DNA of 64,000 nucleotides from Micromonospora pisi (GCF_003633685.1 NZ_RBKT01000001.1:6076001-6140000); one strand, 5' to 3'. Positions 17,942-27,550 are shown, numbered from the stretch's first letter. Made by a program: numbers and translations. Notes: generated from the sequence alone by a model not told the origin.

Positions 17942-18826
17942 CTAGTAGCGGTTCAGCGTGGGGGCGGTGCCGAGGGTGGCGCCGAACTTGCCGGCGGTGT
18001 CATCCCAGGCCTTCTTCCAGCGGCCGTCCGCGAAGATCTTCTCGAGCGTGTCGTTGATGAAGTTGCGGAAGTCGGTGTCTTCCTTCTTCACGCCGATGCC
18101 GTACGGCTCCTTGGTGAAGTTGTCGCCGGCCATCTTGAACGACGCCTCGTCCTTGGCGATGTAGCCGAGCAGGATCACGTTGTCGGTGGTGACCGCGTCG
18201 ACCTGGGAACCCTTGAGGGCGTCCCGGCACTTGTCGTAGGTGTCGAAGAGCACGACCTGGCTCACGATGTCCTTGACGTGCTTCTTGATCTCCTCGGCCG
18301 GGGTCGAGCCGGTGACCGAGCAGACCTTCTTGGTGCCGTCGGCGAACGAGCCCGGACCGGTGATCGCGGTCTCGTTCTTGCGGACCATGATGTTCTGTCC
18401 GGCCTCGTAGTACGGGCCGGCGAACGCGATCCGCTCCTTGCGCTTGTCGTTGATCGTGTACGTGGCGGCGACCAGGTCGACGTTGCTGTTGACGATCACG
18501 TCCTCGCGTACCTTGGACGGCGCCTCGACGTACTCGATCTTGTCGGCCGGGATACCGAGCTCGCTGGCGATGAGCTTCGCGATCTCGACGTCGAAGCCCT
18601 CGGGCTTGCCCGAGAGACCCTTCAGACCGAAGCCCGGCTGGTCGAACTTGGTGCCGACGGTGAGCTTCTGCGCCTTGTTGAGCTTCTCCATGGTGCTGCC
18701 GGCCGCGAACGACTTGGCGGCACCGTCACCGGTGCCGCTGCCCGCGTCGTCTCCCCCGCCACAGGCGGCGAGGCTCACCGACAGGGCGGCGACGGCGGCG
18801 AGCGCCGCCATACGCTTGATACGCAT
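17942..18826 (-). CDS. gluB: Glutamate-binding lipoprotein GluB
   Basis: 294 residues from ATG 18826, with AAGGAG upstream. Lipoprotein signal peptide MRIKRMAALAAVAALSVSLAACGG with lipobox LAAC (Cys about 23), then a periplasmic-binding-protein type 2 domain (SBP_bac_3) with FDVEIAKLIASELGI, DLVAATYTINDKRKERIAFAGPYYEAGQ and TGSTPAEEI. It captures substrate outside the cell for the GluCD permease. By context the substrate is glutamate, though aspartate or glutamine cannot be excluded. Confidence 0.94.
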   Translation of the reverse strand: MRIKRMAALAAVAALSVSLAACGGGDDAGSGTGDGAAKSFAAGSTMEKLNKAQKLTVGTKFDQPGFGLKGLSGKPEGFDVEIAKLIASELGIPADKIEYVEAPSKVREDVIVNSNVDLVAATYTINDKRKERIAFAGPYYEAGQNIMVRKNETAITGPGSFADGTKKVCSVTGSTPAEEIKKHVKDIVSQVVLFDTYDKCRDALKGSQVDAVTTDNVILLGYIAKDEASFKMAGDNFTKEPYGIGVKKEDTDFRNFINDTLEKIFADGRWKKAWDDTAGKFGATLGTAPTLNRY

Positions 18827-18889
18827 CTTTTCGTTTCTCCTTCTTCGACGACGGAGCCCGCCGGGTCCGACGCGCCCCACAGTGGACAC

Positions 18890-19642
18890 CTAGTGCGTCA
18901 GGATCTTCGACAGGAAGTCCTTGGCCCGCTCGCTGCGAGGATTGGCGAAAAACTCGGTCGGGGGAGCGTCCTCGACGAGCTGCCCGTCGGCCATGAAGAT
19001 GACCCGGTTGGCGGCGTGCCGGGCGAAGCCCATCTCGTGGGTCACCACGACCATCGTCATCCCGTCCCGGGCGAGTGACGTCATCACGTCCAGCACCTCG
19101 CCGACCATCTCCGGGTCGAGCGCGCTGGTCGGTTCGTCGAAGAGCATCGCCTTGGGCTGCATCGCCAGGGCCCGTGCGATCGCCACCCGCTGCTGCTGCC
19201 CACCGGAGAGCTGCGCGGGGTACTTGTCGGCCTGGTTCGCGATGCCCACCCGGTCCAGCAGTGCCAGGGCACGCTCCCGTGCGGCGGCCGGCTTCTCCTT
19301 GCGTACCTTCACCGGGCCGAGCGTGACGTTCTCCAGGATCGTCTTGTGCGCGAAGAGGTTGAAGGACTGGAACACCATGCCGACCTCGCTGCGCAGCCGG
19401 GCCAGGGCCTTGCCCTCGGCCGGCAACGGCTCGCCGTCGAAGACGATGGTGCCCGAGTTGATCGGCTCCAGGCGGTTGATCGCCCGGCAGAGCGTCGACT
19501 TACCGGAGCCGGACGGCCCGATCACGACGACCACCTCGCCGCGACTGACCGAGAGGTTCACGTCGTGCAGCACATGGAGCGGGCCGAACCATTTGTTGAC
19601 CCCGTCAAGCTTGATGAGCGGTTGGTCGGTCGCCGCGGTCAT
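18890..19642 (-). CDS. gluA: Glutamate ABC transporter ATPase GluA
   Basis: 250 residues from ATG 19642. Walker [10 protein letters not shown] (42-50), Q-loop MVFQSFNLF, signature LSGGQQQR, Walker B AMLFDEP, and H-loop VVTHEMGFA. This is the polar-amino-acid (GlnQ/GluA) ABC type. It is the first gene of the operon; a TAnnnT-type -10 (TACAGT on the minus strand near 19705) may drive it. Confidence 0.96.
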   Translation of the reverse strand: MTAATDQPLIKLDGVNKWFGPLHVLHDVNLSVSRGEVVVVIGPSGSGKSTLCRAINRLEPINSGTIVFDGEPLPAEGKALARLRSEVGMVFQSFNLFAHKTILENVTLGPVKVRKEKPAAARERALALLDRVGIANQADKYPAQLSGGQQQRVAIARALAMQPKAMLFDEPTSALDPEMVGEVLDVMTSLARDGMTMVVVTHEMGFARHAANRVIFMADGQLVEDAPPTEFFANPRSERAKDFLSKILTH

Positions 19643-20274
19643 GCCCCCACCCGTCTGGTCTGTGGCCCCAACTGTGAGCCCCAGTCTGCTTTGGTTACGC
19701 AACTGTAGGGGACCTGACGTGCGGCGACGCAAACGATCTGGTCACGGGGCGATAACACGATCTGGACCGGCGTACGTGCCGCTGGGCTCACCTGGTCCGC
19801 TTGCGACAGCGGGCGTACCAGCTCTGGGCTGCGGAAACAGTCGCGAACGCAGGCCCCGGGTGCGGGTGGACGCCGCTTCGGGTGGTCAACCCGCTCCGGT
19901 CTGTCAATTAAAAGGATCACTCTCGCCGCGAAACTGTTCCCGTCCACCGTGGTCCGAGCCCTCTCGGGGACCGCCCGGCGTCTCGGCCCCTTGATTCGGG
20001 TACGTCGATCCGTCTGGAGCCGGTCGACCGGGGTGGACGGCCCAGCCCGGTGTCAGAAAACCTACTGCTACCGCTGGAATACGCTAAGTGAGTGCGGGGC
20101 GAAATCCAGAGCGGTAGAGTGTCACCACTCGATTACGGATGGTAGTGGGATAGGCGGATTTCGGCAGATATGGTCACAGACCGGTAACTTAGCCCCATGC
20201 GGCCTCGGCTGCCGGTCACCATCGTCAGTAGGGGCCGTTGCTGCGGCCGTGGCTGCGCACAGCGAGGAGGCGGC
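19643..20274. other. Divergent gluA / hypothetical-gene intergenic region
   Basis: 632 bp without a supported gene. The right part (20040-20180) is less GC-rich and contains CTACCGCT (20068-20075) paired with AGCGGTAG (20110-20117), with GGA/TCC extending the stem around a bulge, then CCACT/AGTGG around 20125-20148. This looks like a folded 5' leader or small RNA. The left part probably holds the gluA promoter. No known riboswitch class was recognised. Confidence 0.35.
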
Positions 20275-20757
20275 GTGACCGAGCTGTGGAATTGGAAGAT
20301 CGACGACCGTATGACGGTCGCGGAGGTCAGTACCGCGCTTGCCGACGTACTCGGCCTGGCGGTGGTGTCGATGGGCGCGGCCGATCCGGCCCGGTTGCCA
20401 CTCGACGCGGTGGTGTGCGACGTCTGGCTCCGGCCCGGCGAGTTCCCCACCTCGGTGGACTGTTACGGGATCCCGGACGGGGTGCCCGAGGTCGGGGTGA
20501 TCGCGGCGTTCGCCCGACGGCTCGGTCGGCCGTGTCTGTTCGTGGACGACACGCTCGACCCCGGGCGGCACCTGCTGGTCGGATCGGACGGCACCATCCG
20601 TCCGGTGCACCTCGACGTGACTGAGGACGACGACGGGGACGTCCTGAGCAACCTGCGACTGTGCAGCACGCACAGCCCTCGGTGCCGGGCCTGGTCGCAG
20701 TGTCACCAGTCGCAGTGGGCACCGGATTCGGTCGTGCCGGCGCTCGCCGCGGCCTGA
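20275..20757 (+). CDS. Hypothetical protein, 160 aa
   Basis: GTG start with GAGGAGG 5 nt upstream and good actinomycete codon use support a real gene. No family is recognised. The N-terminus (ELWNWKIDDRMTVAEVSTALADVLGL) and the VIAAFARRLGRPCLFVDDTLDPGRHLLV stretch suggest a compact alpha/beta protein of the kind often seen as immunity-like or contact-dependent accessory proteins; that is only an impression. The C-terminus has three Cys within about 15 residues (LCSTHSPRCRAWSQC). It stands alone, divergent from gluABCD and preceded by a possibly structured leader. Confidence 0.7.
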   Translation: MTELWNWKIDDRMTVAEVSTALADVLGLAVVSMGAADPARLPLDAVVCDVWLRPGEFPTSVDCYGIPDGVPEVGVIAAFARRLGRPCLFVDDTLDPGRHLLVGSDGTIRPVHLDVTEDDDGDVLSNLRLCSTHSPRCRAWSQCHQSQWAPDSVVPALAAA

Positions 20758-20942
20758 TCAGCCGCCCTGGCGAGCGCCGGGGGCGCCGTCGGGCCGTGCC
20801 GAGGGATGGCGGCGGGCCCGCGCCAACCGGCGTGGGCGGGTGCGTCGACCGGTGGTGGTCGGTGCGCGCCGGGCCGGTTGCCGGCCGGCGGCAGCTGCCC
20901 GACCGGCGTCGGATGGCGGCCGGGGTTGGAAACCGGCCGGGG

Positions 20943-21227
20943 TCAGCTGGCGGCCGGGGCAATCCCGGCACTGCGGTCGCCGACCGCGGGTGAAGCGCCG
21001 GCCGCGGCCGAAGCCGGGCCACCGCCCCGGACCACGAGCTGATCCAACAGGGTCTGGGTAGCCTCCGCCACGGCTGCGACCGCGGCGTGGAAGGCCGCCG
21101 AGTTGTGCGCCGCAGGCGTACGGAATCCGGAGATCTTCCGTACGTACTGCAACGCGGCCGCCTCGACATCGGCCGGCGTCACCTCCTCGGCGTACGGCTC
21201 ACGAAGGGTCTTGATGCTGCGGCACAT
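20943..21227 (-). CDS. DUF2277-family protein
   Basis: 94 residues from ATG 21227 with AGGAGG upstream. [38 protein letters not shown] at the N-terminus is the DUF2277 signature; an Ala-rich tail follows. Family function is unknown. It is a single gene, convergent with the 160-aa hypothetical gene. Confidence 0.85.
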   Translation of the reverse strand: MCRSIKTLREPYAEEVTPADVEAAALQYVRKISGFRTPAAHNSAAFHAAVAAVAEATQTLLDQLVVRGGGPASAAAGASPAVGDRSAGIAPAAS

Positions 21228-21431
21228 GATTCCTCCTGGTCCGGGCGCTGGCAGCCGGTAGACGACCGCCGCTTCGGCGCCTACTCTGCCACCGGGTCGG
21301 CGCTGTCGCCGTCCCCACACGGTCGATCGCTGACGGGTCGACCCGGCCCCGGCTCACCGCTGGCCCACCCGGCCCGGACGGGGCTGGGCAGACGGCTACG
21401 CTTGGTGGCCGTGGGAGAGGGGCTTGCGACA

Positions 21432-22901
21432 GTGTCGAAGAGCTACAAGGTCGTGACCTACGGCTGCCAGATGAACGTGCACGACTCGGAGCGGATCTCC
21501 GGCCTGCTGGAGCAGGCCGGTTACGTACGCGCCGCCGAGGTCGACGATCCGGACGTGGTGGTCTTCAACACCTGTGCCGTACGCGAAAACGCCGACAACC
21601 GGCTCTACGGGAATCTCGGTCATCTCCGCCCGGTCAAGGACAAGCGTCCCGGCATGCAGATCGCGGTCGGCGGGTGCCTGGCGCAAAAGGACCGCAGCGA
21701 GATCGTCCGCAAGGCGCCCTGGGTCGACGTGGTCTTCGGCACCCACAACATCGGCTCGCTGCCGGTGCTGCTGGAGCGGGCCCGGCACAACTCCAGCGCC
21801 GAGGTGGAGATCCTCGAATCCCTCGACGTCTTCCCGTCCACCCTGCCGACCCGGCGCGAGTCGACCTACGCCGGCTGGGTGTCGATCTCGGTCGGCTGCA
21901 ACAACACCTGCACGTTCTGCATCGTGCCCTCGCTGCGCGGCAAGGAGAAGGACCGCCGCCCCGGCGACGTGCTGGCCGAGGTGCGCGCGCTGGTCGCCGA
22001 GGGCGTCCTCGAGGTGACCCTGCTCGGGCAGAACGTCAACTCGTACGGCGTCGAGTTCGGTGACCGGCTCGCCTTCGGCAAGCTGCTGCGCGCCACCGGC
22101 GAGATCGAGGGGCTGGAACGGGTCCGTTTCACCAGCCCGCATCCGAAGGACTTCACCGACGACGTGATCGCGGCGATGGCCGAGACGCCGAACGTCTGCC
22201 ACTCGCTGCACATGCCGTTGCAGTCCGGCTCGGACGACGTACTGAAGGCCATGCGCCGCTCCTACCGGTCCGACCGCTACCTGGGGATCATCGAGAAGGT
22301 CCGGGCGGCGATGCCGGACGCGGCGATCACCACCGACATCATCGTGGGCTTCCCCGGCGAGACCGACGCCGACTTCGAACGCACCCTGGACGTGGTTCGT
22401 GAGGCCCGGTTCTCCTCCGCGTTCACGTTCCAGTACTCGAAGCGTCCCGGCACCCCGGCCGCGACCATGGACGGCCAACTGCCGAAGCAGGTCGTGCAGG
22501 AGCGCTACGAGCGGCTGATCGCCGCCGTCGAGGAGATCACCTGGGCGGAGAACAAGAAGCTGGTTGGCGAACCGGTCGAGGTGCTGGTCGCGGTCGGCGA
22601 GGGGCGTAAGGACGAGCGGACCGGGCGGATGTCCGGCCGGGCCCGCGACGGCCGGCTGGTGCACTTCGACGGTGGTCCCGACGCCGGCTCGATCCGACCT
22701 GGCGACATCGTGCACACCGTGGTCACGTACGCCGCGCCGCACCACCTCAACGCCGACGGGGCGCCCCAGGCCCACCGTCGGACCCGGGCCGGCGACGCGT
22801 ACGAGGCGGGGCGCGTTCCGCGTACCTCCGCCGTCTCGCTCGGCCTGCCCACCCTCGGCGCGCCCCTCTCCATCCCCACCGCCGCCGCCTGCGACCGCTG
22901 A
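21432..22901 (+). CDS. miaB: tRNA-2-methylthio-N6-dimethylallyladenosine synthase
   Basis: 489 residues from GTG 21432, with GGGAGAGGGG about 10 nt upstream. UPF0004 domain with C12, C48 and C82 (second Fe-S cluster), radical SAM motif C156-x3-C160-x2-C163, and a C-terminal TRAM domain ([33 protein letters not shown]). It adds the 2-methylthio group to i6A37 of tRNA, after MiaA. It ends just before a palindromic repeat that has been split by an IS30-family element. Confidence 0.96.
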   Translation: MSKSYKVVTYGCQMNVHDSERISGLLEQAGYVRAAEVDDPDVVVFNTCAVRENADNRLYGNLGHLRPVKDKRPGMQIAVGGCLAQKDRSEIVRKAPWVDVVFGTHNIGSLPVLLERARHNSSAEVEILESLDVFPSTLPTRRESTYAGWVSISVGCNNTCTFCIVPSLRGKEKDRRPGDVLAEVRALVAEGVLEVTLLGQNVNSYGVEFGDRLAFGKLLRATGEIEGLERVRFTSPHPKDFTDDVIAAMAETPNVCHSLHMPLQSGSDDVLKAMRRSYRSDRYLGIIEKVRAAMPDAAITTDIIVGFPGETDADFERTLDVVREARFSSAFTFQYSKRPGTPAATMDGQLPKQVVQERYERLIAAVEEITWAENKKLVGEPVEVLVAVGEGRKDERTGRMSGRARDGRLVHFDGGPDAGSIRPGDIVHTVVTYAAPHHLNADGAPQAHRRTRAGDAYEAGRVPRTSAVSLGLPTLGAPLSIPTAAACDR

Positions 22902-22931
22902 AGCGAAAGGAAGGGCCCCTTGTTAACGCCT

Positions 22932-24232
22932 CGGGTTCTGGGGATCGTTGCAACGCCTGAGTGTTTCAGGGGTTGCAGTGTTCGAGAGCCGTTCGGATCG
23001 TCGGTCGCAGGGTCGTAAGCAACTCCGTGCCGAACGTCAGGCATATTTGGATCTTGTGGCGCGGGGTGTGGGTACGAGTGAGGCGTGTCGCCTGGTGGGG
23101 GTCAACCGGAGGACCGGTCACCGCTGGCGGTATGGCAGGGAAAGCCAGACGAAGGCCGGGTGGCAGAGCGATCGAGGCTCCGCCGTCCGGCCTTCGTCTG
23201 GGTCGGCCCGCTACTTGTCGCAGGACGAGAGGATCGTGATCGCGGACCGGCTTCGTGAGGGTGCGTCGCAGGCGGCGATCGCGGTGGAGTTGGGGCGTCC
23301 GGCCTGCACGATCAGCCGGGAGATACGCCGTAATCGTCATCCGGGTAGTGGTGTTTACCGGCCCTACGCCGCGCAGGAGCGTGCTGACAGTCGGCGTCCA
23401 CGTCCGAAGCCCGGCAAGATCGCCGCCCACCCCGAGCTACGCGCCCTGGTGCAGGGAAGGCTGGATCTCAGACACAGTCCCGAGCAGATCAGCCGTCGGC
23501 TCCGCAGGGACTTCCCCGAGCGAAGCGAGTTGCACGTGTCTCACGAGACGATTTACCAGGCGCTCTACGTCCAGGGCCGTGGCGAGTTACGCCGAGAACT
23601 CACCGCGGCCCTGCGGACCGGACGCGCCGTGCGCCGACCCCGCCGGCAGCCAGGGCAACGTCAGACCCGCTTCGTCGCACCGATGCTCATGATCAGTGAC
23701 CGGCCGGCCGAGGTCGAGGACCGGGCCGTGCCCGGACACTGGGAAGGCGACCTGATCATCGGCAAGGACAGTGCCTCCGCGATCGGCACCCTCGTCGAAC
23801 GCGCCACCCGCTACGTCCTGCTCGTGCACCTGGGCCACGACCGGACCGCCGACCACGTCCGCGACGGCCTACTCGCCACGATGAACACCCTGCCCACCCA
23901 CCTGAAACGCTCCCTGACCTGGGACCAGGGCGGCGAGATGGCACTACACCACGAGTTCACCATGGCCACCGACATGCCGGTCTACTTCTGTGACCCGCAC
24001 TCACCCTGGCAACGCGGCTCGAACGAGAACACCAACGGACTACTCCGCCAGTACTTCCCCAAAGGCACCGACCTGTCCACCCACAGCCCGGAACACCTCG
24101 CCGCCGTCGCCGCCGAACTCAACGGCCGACCACGCAAAACGCTCGGCTGGGACACCCCAGCCGAGCGTCTCGCTAAGCTCCTAGCCGTCACCGGCTAGCC
24201 ATCGTGTTGCAACGACCCCTGGAATCCGCCCG
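22932..24232 (+). mobile_element. IS30-family insertion sequence
   Basis: About 1301 bp. Terminal inverted repeats end in the shared core TCGTTGCAAC (left 22934-22954, right complement 24206-24227) with matching outer bases. A 2-bp direct repeat CT (22930-22931 and 24233-24234) flanks it. It carries one transposase gene that looks intact. The insertion lies in the loop of a palindrome, consistent with the known preference of IS30 for palindromic targets. Confidence 0.85.
22978..24198 (+). CDS. IS30-family transposase
   Basis: 406 residues from GTG 22978; an in-frame TTG at 22948 lies in the terminal repeat and is less likely. N-terminal HTH domains (SEACRLVGVNRRTGHRWRYG; YLSQDERIVIADRLREGASQAAIAVEL with TISREIRRNRHP), then the DDE integrase core with D258 (HWEGD), D316 (LTWDQG) and E350 (SNENTNGLLRQYFPKG). 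Reading frame and catalytic triad look complete. It contains a rare TTA codon (23587-23589), which in many actinomycetes needs the bldA tRNA. Confidence 0.95.
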   Translation: MFESRSDRRSQGRKQLRAERQAYLDLVARGVGTSEACRLVGVNRRTGHRWRYGRESQTKAGWQSDRGSAVRPSSGSARYLSQDERIVIADRLREGASQAAIAVELGRPACTISREIRRNRHPGSGVYRPYAAQERADSRRPRPKPGKIAAHPELRALVQGRLDLRHSPEQISRRLRRDFPERSELHVSHETIYQALYVQGRGELRRELTAALRTGRAVRRPRRQPGQRQTRFVAPMLMISDRPAEVEDRAVPGHWEGDLIIGKDSASAIGTLVERATRYVLLVHLGHDRTADHVRDGLLATMNTLPTHLKRSLTWDQGGEMALHHEFTMATDMPVYFCDPHSPWQRGSNENTNGLLRQYFPKGTDLSTHSPEHLAAVAAELNGRPRKTLGWDTPAERLAKLLAVTG

Positions 24233-24319
24233 CTATGCGTTAACAAGGGGCCCTTCCTTTCCCGCGTTACGGGCTGATGCGGTCGCGCGCCCCGTCAACG
24301 GGAAGGGGCCCTGGCCACG

Positions 24320-24365
24320 GCGAAGGGCCTCCTGTCACCGGTGACGGTGGCAGGAGGCCCTTCGC
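24320..24365. terminator. Strong bidirectional hairpin
   Basis: GCGAAGGGCCTCCTG / CAGGAGGCCCTTCGC arms, extended by CACC/GGTG-like pairs around a short loop. It lies between the IS/miaB side and the convergent DUF349 gene and ends 15 nt from the latter's stop. Confidence 0.8.
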
Positions 24366-24380
24366 GTTACTGCCGTTGGG

Positions 24381-25589
24381 TCAGCTCGCCTGCTCGGCGA
24401 GCTGGAGGAACTGACGCTTGGCGGCGAGCGCCGACTCGGCCTCGCGGATCCGCTTCGCGTCCCCGGACGCCTGCGCCCGAGCCAGTCGCTGCTCGGCCTC
24501 GGCCACCTGGTCACGCATCTGCACCAGCAGCGGGTTCGCCGACGGCTCGGTACGCCGCCAGGCCGAGTCCATCGCCTGGCGAACCTTCTCGTCGATCACC
24601 CGCATCCGGCGGTCCAGACCGGCCGCTGCCTCGCGAGGCACCCGACCCGCGTCGTGCCACTGGCCCTGGATCTCGCGCAGTTTGGCCTGTGCCGACCGGG
24701 GGTCGGCCTCCACGTCCAGCGCCTCGGCCTCGGCCAGCAGTGCCTGCTTGCGCTCCAGGTTGCCGCGCTGCTCGTTGTCCCGGGCGGAGAAGACCTCGCT
24801 CCGACGGGAGAAGAAGGCGTCCTGCGCGGCCCGGAACCGGTCCCACAGCTTCTGCTCGGCCTCCTTCGAGGCGCGCGGAGCGGCCTTCCACTCCGTCATC
24901 AGGTCCTTGAGCCGGTTCGCCGTGGCCGCCCAGTCGGTCGACTCGGCGAGCGACTCGGCCTCGGCGACCAACTCCTCCTTGGCTCCCTGCGCCTGCTTGC
25001 GCTGGGCGTCCAGAGTGGCGAAGTGGGCGCCCCGACGGCGGGTGAAGCCGTCCCGCGCCGCGGCGAACCGCTTCCAGAGTTCACCGTCGGTCTTCTTGTC
25101 GACCCCCCGGATCGTCTTCCACTCGTCGAGGATCTCCTTGAGTCGGTCACCGGCGGTCTTCCAGCCGGTCGACTCGGCGGCCAGCTTCTCGGCCTCCTCC
25201 ACCAGCGCGGTCTTGCGCGCCAGTGCCTCGGTCCGAGCCGTCTCGCGGGCCGCTCGGGCCTCGCCCGCCTTCTCCTCGGCGACCCCTGCCAGCTTCTCCA
25301 GCCGGCTGGCGAGCGCGTCGATGTCACCGACCACGTGTGCCTCGGCCAGGGTGCTGCGGAGTCGCCGTACGCTCGCCAGCGAGTGTGCCGCGTCGGCGGC
25401 GCCGGAGTTGAGCCGCGCCTCGATCAGGTCCACCTCGGTGACCAGGTCGGCGAAGCGGCGGGCGAAGTGCGCCAGCCCCTCCTCCGGTGCACCAGCCTGC
25501 CAGGAACCGACCACCCGCTCGCCCTCGGCCGTCTTGACGTAGACCGTGCCGTCCGCGTCCACCCGTCCGAAGGCCGTCCAGTCGCTCAT
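24381..25589 (-). CDS. DUF349-domain coiled-coil protein
   Basis: 402 residues from ATG 25589. N-terminal FGRVDADGTVYVKTAEGERVVGSWQAG, then repeated DUF349 helical units with the W-K/D pattern (GWKTAGDRLKEILDEWKTI, DWAATANRLKDLMTEWKAAP, KLREIQGQWHDAGRVPRE) and a Glu/Ala/Arg-rich C-terminal coiled coil. The protein is conserved next to miaB/miaA in actinobacteria (Rv2731-like). Its role is unknown; a link to nucleic acid or stress has been suggested for the family. Confidence 0.9.
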   Translation of the reverse strand: MSDWTAFGRVDADGTVYVKTAEGERVVGSWQAGAPEEGLAHFARRFADLVTEVDLIEARLNSGAADAAHSLASVRRLRSTLAEAHVVGDIDALASRLEKLAGVAEEKAGEARAARETARTEALARKTALVEEAEKLAAESTGWKTAGDRLKEILDEWKTIRGVDKKTDGELWKRFAAARDGFTRRRGAHFATLDAQRKQAQGAKEELVAEAESLAESTDWAATANRLKDLMTEWKAAPRASKEAEQKLWDRFRAAQDAFFSRRSEVFSARDNEQRGNLERKQALLAEAEALDVEADPRSAQAKLREIQGQWHDAGRVPREAAAGLDRRMRVIDEKVRQAMDSAWRRTEPSANPLLVQMRDQVAEAEQRLARAQASGDAKRIREAESALAAKRQFLQLAEQAS

Positions 25590-25810
25590 GTGCCCATCCT
25601 CGTTCTCCCGGCGCCGCCGAAGAGAAGGATCCCCCGGGGTCGCCGCCACGGCGCAGTCATATATTGCAGCGAAGTTTCTCCCGGCATTGTCACAGGTCCA
25701 ACCCGGTCCGCGTCGAGCGCCTGTGGCCGACCGTGACCATACGGTGTCCTTGACCATGGCCGATCGGTGTGCAAGCGGGTGTAAGGTCCGAACCCGGCTA
25801 CGGTGGTGGC

Positions 25811-26581
25811 GTGTCTCTGGTCGCCGCCGCCATCTGCCCGAATCCGCCGCTGATCGTGCCCGAGATCGCCGGTGCGGACGCCGCCGAACTCGACGAGATG
25901 CGGACAGCCGTCGATGCCGCGATCGTCAGGTTACTTTCCGTCAGGGCGGATGCGGTGCTGGTGGTCGGTGGCGGCACCCGGACGGAACGGTTCACCTATC
26001 CGTACGCGGGTAGTTTCTCTCCGTGGGGAGTGTCGAGCGGTTTCGTGCTCGGTCAGTTGCCGACCGGTGGCCAGCCGACCGGTGGCCAGCCGGCCGGTCG
26101 CCAGCCGGCCGGTACGCCGGTCACCCCGCTGAGCCTGCTCGTCGGTGGCTGGCTGCTGAGCCGGCACGACCTCGGTGACCGGGCCCTGATGCTGGACGCC
26201 GTCGCCACCGACGCCCCCGCCGCCGACTGCGCCGGTCACGGAGTCGAGTCGAGCGGACGCCGTCCCCGGATCGCCATGCTGGTGCTCGGCGACGGCTCGG
26301 CCTGCCGGGGCGAGAAGTCGCCCGGCTACGACGACCCGCGCGCGGACGCGTACGACGAAGGGGTTGCCTCCGCCCTGGGTGACGCGGACTCCGACGCCCT
26401 CCTCGGCCTGGATCCGTCGCTCTCGGCCGACCTGCGGGTGGCCGGCCGGGCGGCCTGGCAGGTCCTGGCCGGTGCCGCCTCGGCCGCCGGAGCCGGGTGG
26501 ACCGGCGAGCTCTCGTACTGTGGGGCGCCGTACGGTGTCGGCTACTTCGTGGCCAACTGGGAGCGGGAGGGAACGCGATGA
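25811..26581 (+). CDS. Extradiol dioxygenase-like protein before miaA
   Basis: 256 residues from GTG 25811. It resembles the class III extradiol dioxygenase (LigB-like) superfamily protein found beside miaA in actinobacteria (Rv2728c-like): SLVAAAICPNPPLIVPEIAG at the N-terminus, RIAMLVLGDGSACRGEKSPGYDDPRADAYDE, and LSYCGAPYGVGYFVANWE at the end. Metal-binding residues are not all obvious, so enzymatic activity is uncertain. Residues about 81-98 are a PTGGQ-type repeat from a 15-bp tandem duplication. A TTA codon lies at 25931. The stop overlaps the miaA start. Confidence 0.8.
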   Translation: MSLVAAAICPNPPLIVPEIAGADAAELDEMRTAVDAAIVRLLSVRADAVLVVGGGTRTERFTYPYAGSFSPWGVSSGFVLGQLPTGGQPTGGQPAGRQPAGTPVTPLSLLVGGWLLSRHDLGDRALMLDAVATDAPAADCAGHGVESSGRRPRIAMLVLGDGSACRGEKSPGYDDPRADAYDEGVASALGDADSDALLGLDPSLSADLRVAGRAAWQVLAGAASAAGAGWTGELSYCGAPYGVGYFVANWEREGTR

Positions 26582-27489
26582 GCCTCGTGGTCGCCGTCGT
26601 CGGGCCGACCGCCGCCGGAAAGTCGGACCTGAGCATCGGCCTGGCCGAGGCGCTCGGTGGGGAGGTGGTCAACGCCGACTCGATGCAGCTCTACCGGGGG
26701 ATGGACATCGGCACCGCCAAGCTCACCGTGGCCGAGCGGGCCGGGGTGCCGCACCACCTGCTGGACATCTGGGACGTCACCGAGCCGGCGAGCGTCGCGG
26801 AGTACCAGCGGCTGGCCCGGCGGGCTGTCGACGACATCCTGGCCCGGGGGCGGGTGCCGTTGCTGGTCGGCGGCTCGGGTCTGTACATCCGGGCGGTGCT
26901 GGAGGAGTTCGAGTTTCCCGGCACCGACCCGGTGCTGCGCGCCCGGCTGGAGGCCGAACTGGCCGAGGTGGGGCCGGCGCCGCTCCACGCCCGGCTGCGC
27001 GAGGTCGACCCGGAGGCGGCGGCGAGCATCCTGCCGGGCAACGGGCGGCGGATCGTCCGTGCGCTGGAGGTGATCGAACTCACCGGCGGCCCGTTCACCG
27101 CCGCGCTGCCGGACCCGAAACCCTGGTACGAATCGGTGCAACTCGGCGTGGACCGGGACAACGCGTCGCTGGATGAGCGGATCGCCACCCGGGTCGACCG
27201 GATGTGGGCGGCGGGGCTGGTCGACGAGGTACGCGGGCTGGTCACCCAGGGCCTGCGGGAGGGGCGTACGGCCGGCCTGGCCCTCGGCTACCAGCAGGTG
27301 CTGCGCATGCTCGACGGGGAGTTGACCGAGGCGGAGGCGCACGCCGAGACGGTTCGCAAGACCCGGCGGTTCGTCCGCCGCCAGCGCACCTGGTTCCGCC
27401 GCGATCCCCGCATCCAGTGGCTGGACGCGGCCCGCCCCGACCTGCTCGAGGCCGGCCTCGACGTGGTCCGGTCGGTCCGCCGCGACTGA
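26578..27489 (+). CDS. miaA: tRNA dimethylallyltransferase
   Basis: 303 residues from ATG 26578, overlapping the previous stop. P-loop GPTAAGKSD (9-17), NADSMQLYRGMDIGTAK and RQRTWFRRDP near the C-terminus identify MiaA. It transfers a dimethylallyl group to A37 of tRNAs reading UNN codons, giving i6A for MiaB (4 kb upstream). dapF follows after 61 nt. Confidence 0.97.
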   Translation: MSLVVAVVGPTAAGKSDLSIGLAEALGGEVVNADSMQLYRGMDIGTAKLTVAERAGVPHHLLDIWDVTEPASVAEYQRLARRAVDDILARGRVPLLVGGSGLYIRAVLEEFEFPGTDPVLRARLEAELAEVGPAPLHARLREVDPEAAASILPGNGRRIVRALEVIELTGGPFTAALPDPKPWYESVQLGVDRDNASLDERIATRVDRMWAAGLVDEVRGLVTQGLREGRTAGLALGYQQVLRMLDGELTEAEAHAETVRKTRRFVRRQRTWFRRDPRIQWLDAARPDLLEAGLDVVRSVRRD

Positions 27490-27550
27490 GGCGGACCCGC
27501 GCCTACCGGCCCGCGGGATGATTCCACCGCGGATCGGGAATGATGGGTTG

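Larger units (their letters stand above)
22906..24260. repeat. Palindromic repeat copy C, split by IS30-type element
   Basis: Left arm 22906-22929 (AAAGGAAGGGCCCCTTGTTA then ACGC) and right arm 24237-24260 are a perfect 24-bp inverted repeat separated by about 1.3 kb. Deleting 22932-24232 and one copy of the flanking CT gives arm-CTAT-arm, 52 bp, the same length as the intact copies at 1558 and 50584. It lies 4 nt after the miaB stop. Confidence 0.9.

Noticed and set aside
20761-20942. Small gene in the GGCCGG-rich gap
   Set aside because: Open frames there are low-complexity and lack ribosome-binding sites; I see only GC-rich short repeats.
22948-22977. TTG 22948 as IS30 transposase start
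   Set aside because: It lies within the terminal inverted repeat; GTG 22978 gives the normal family length.
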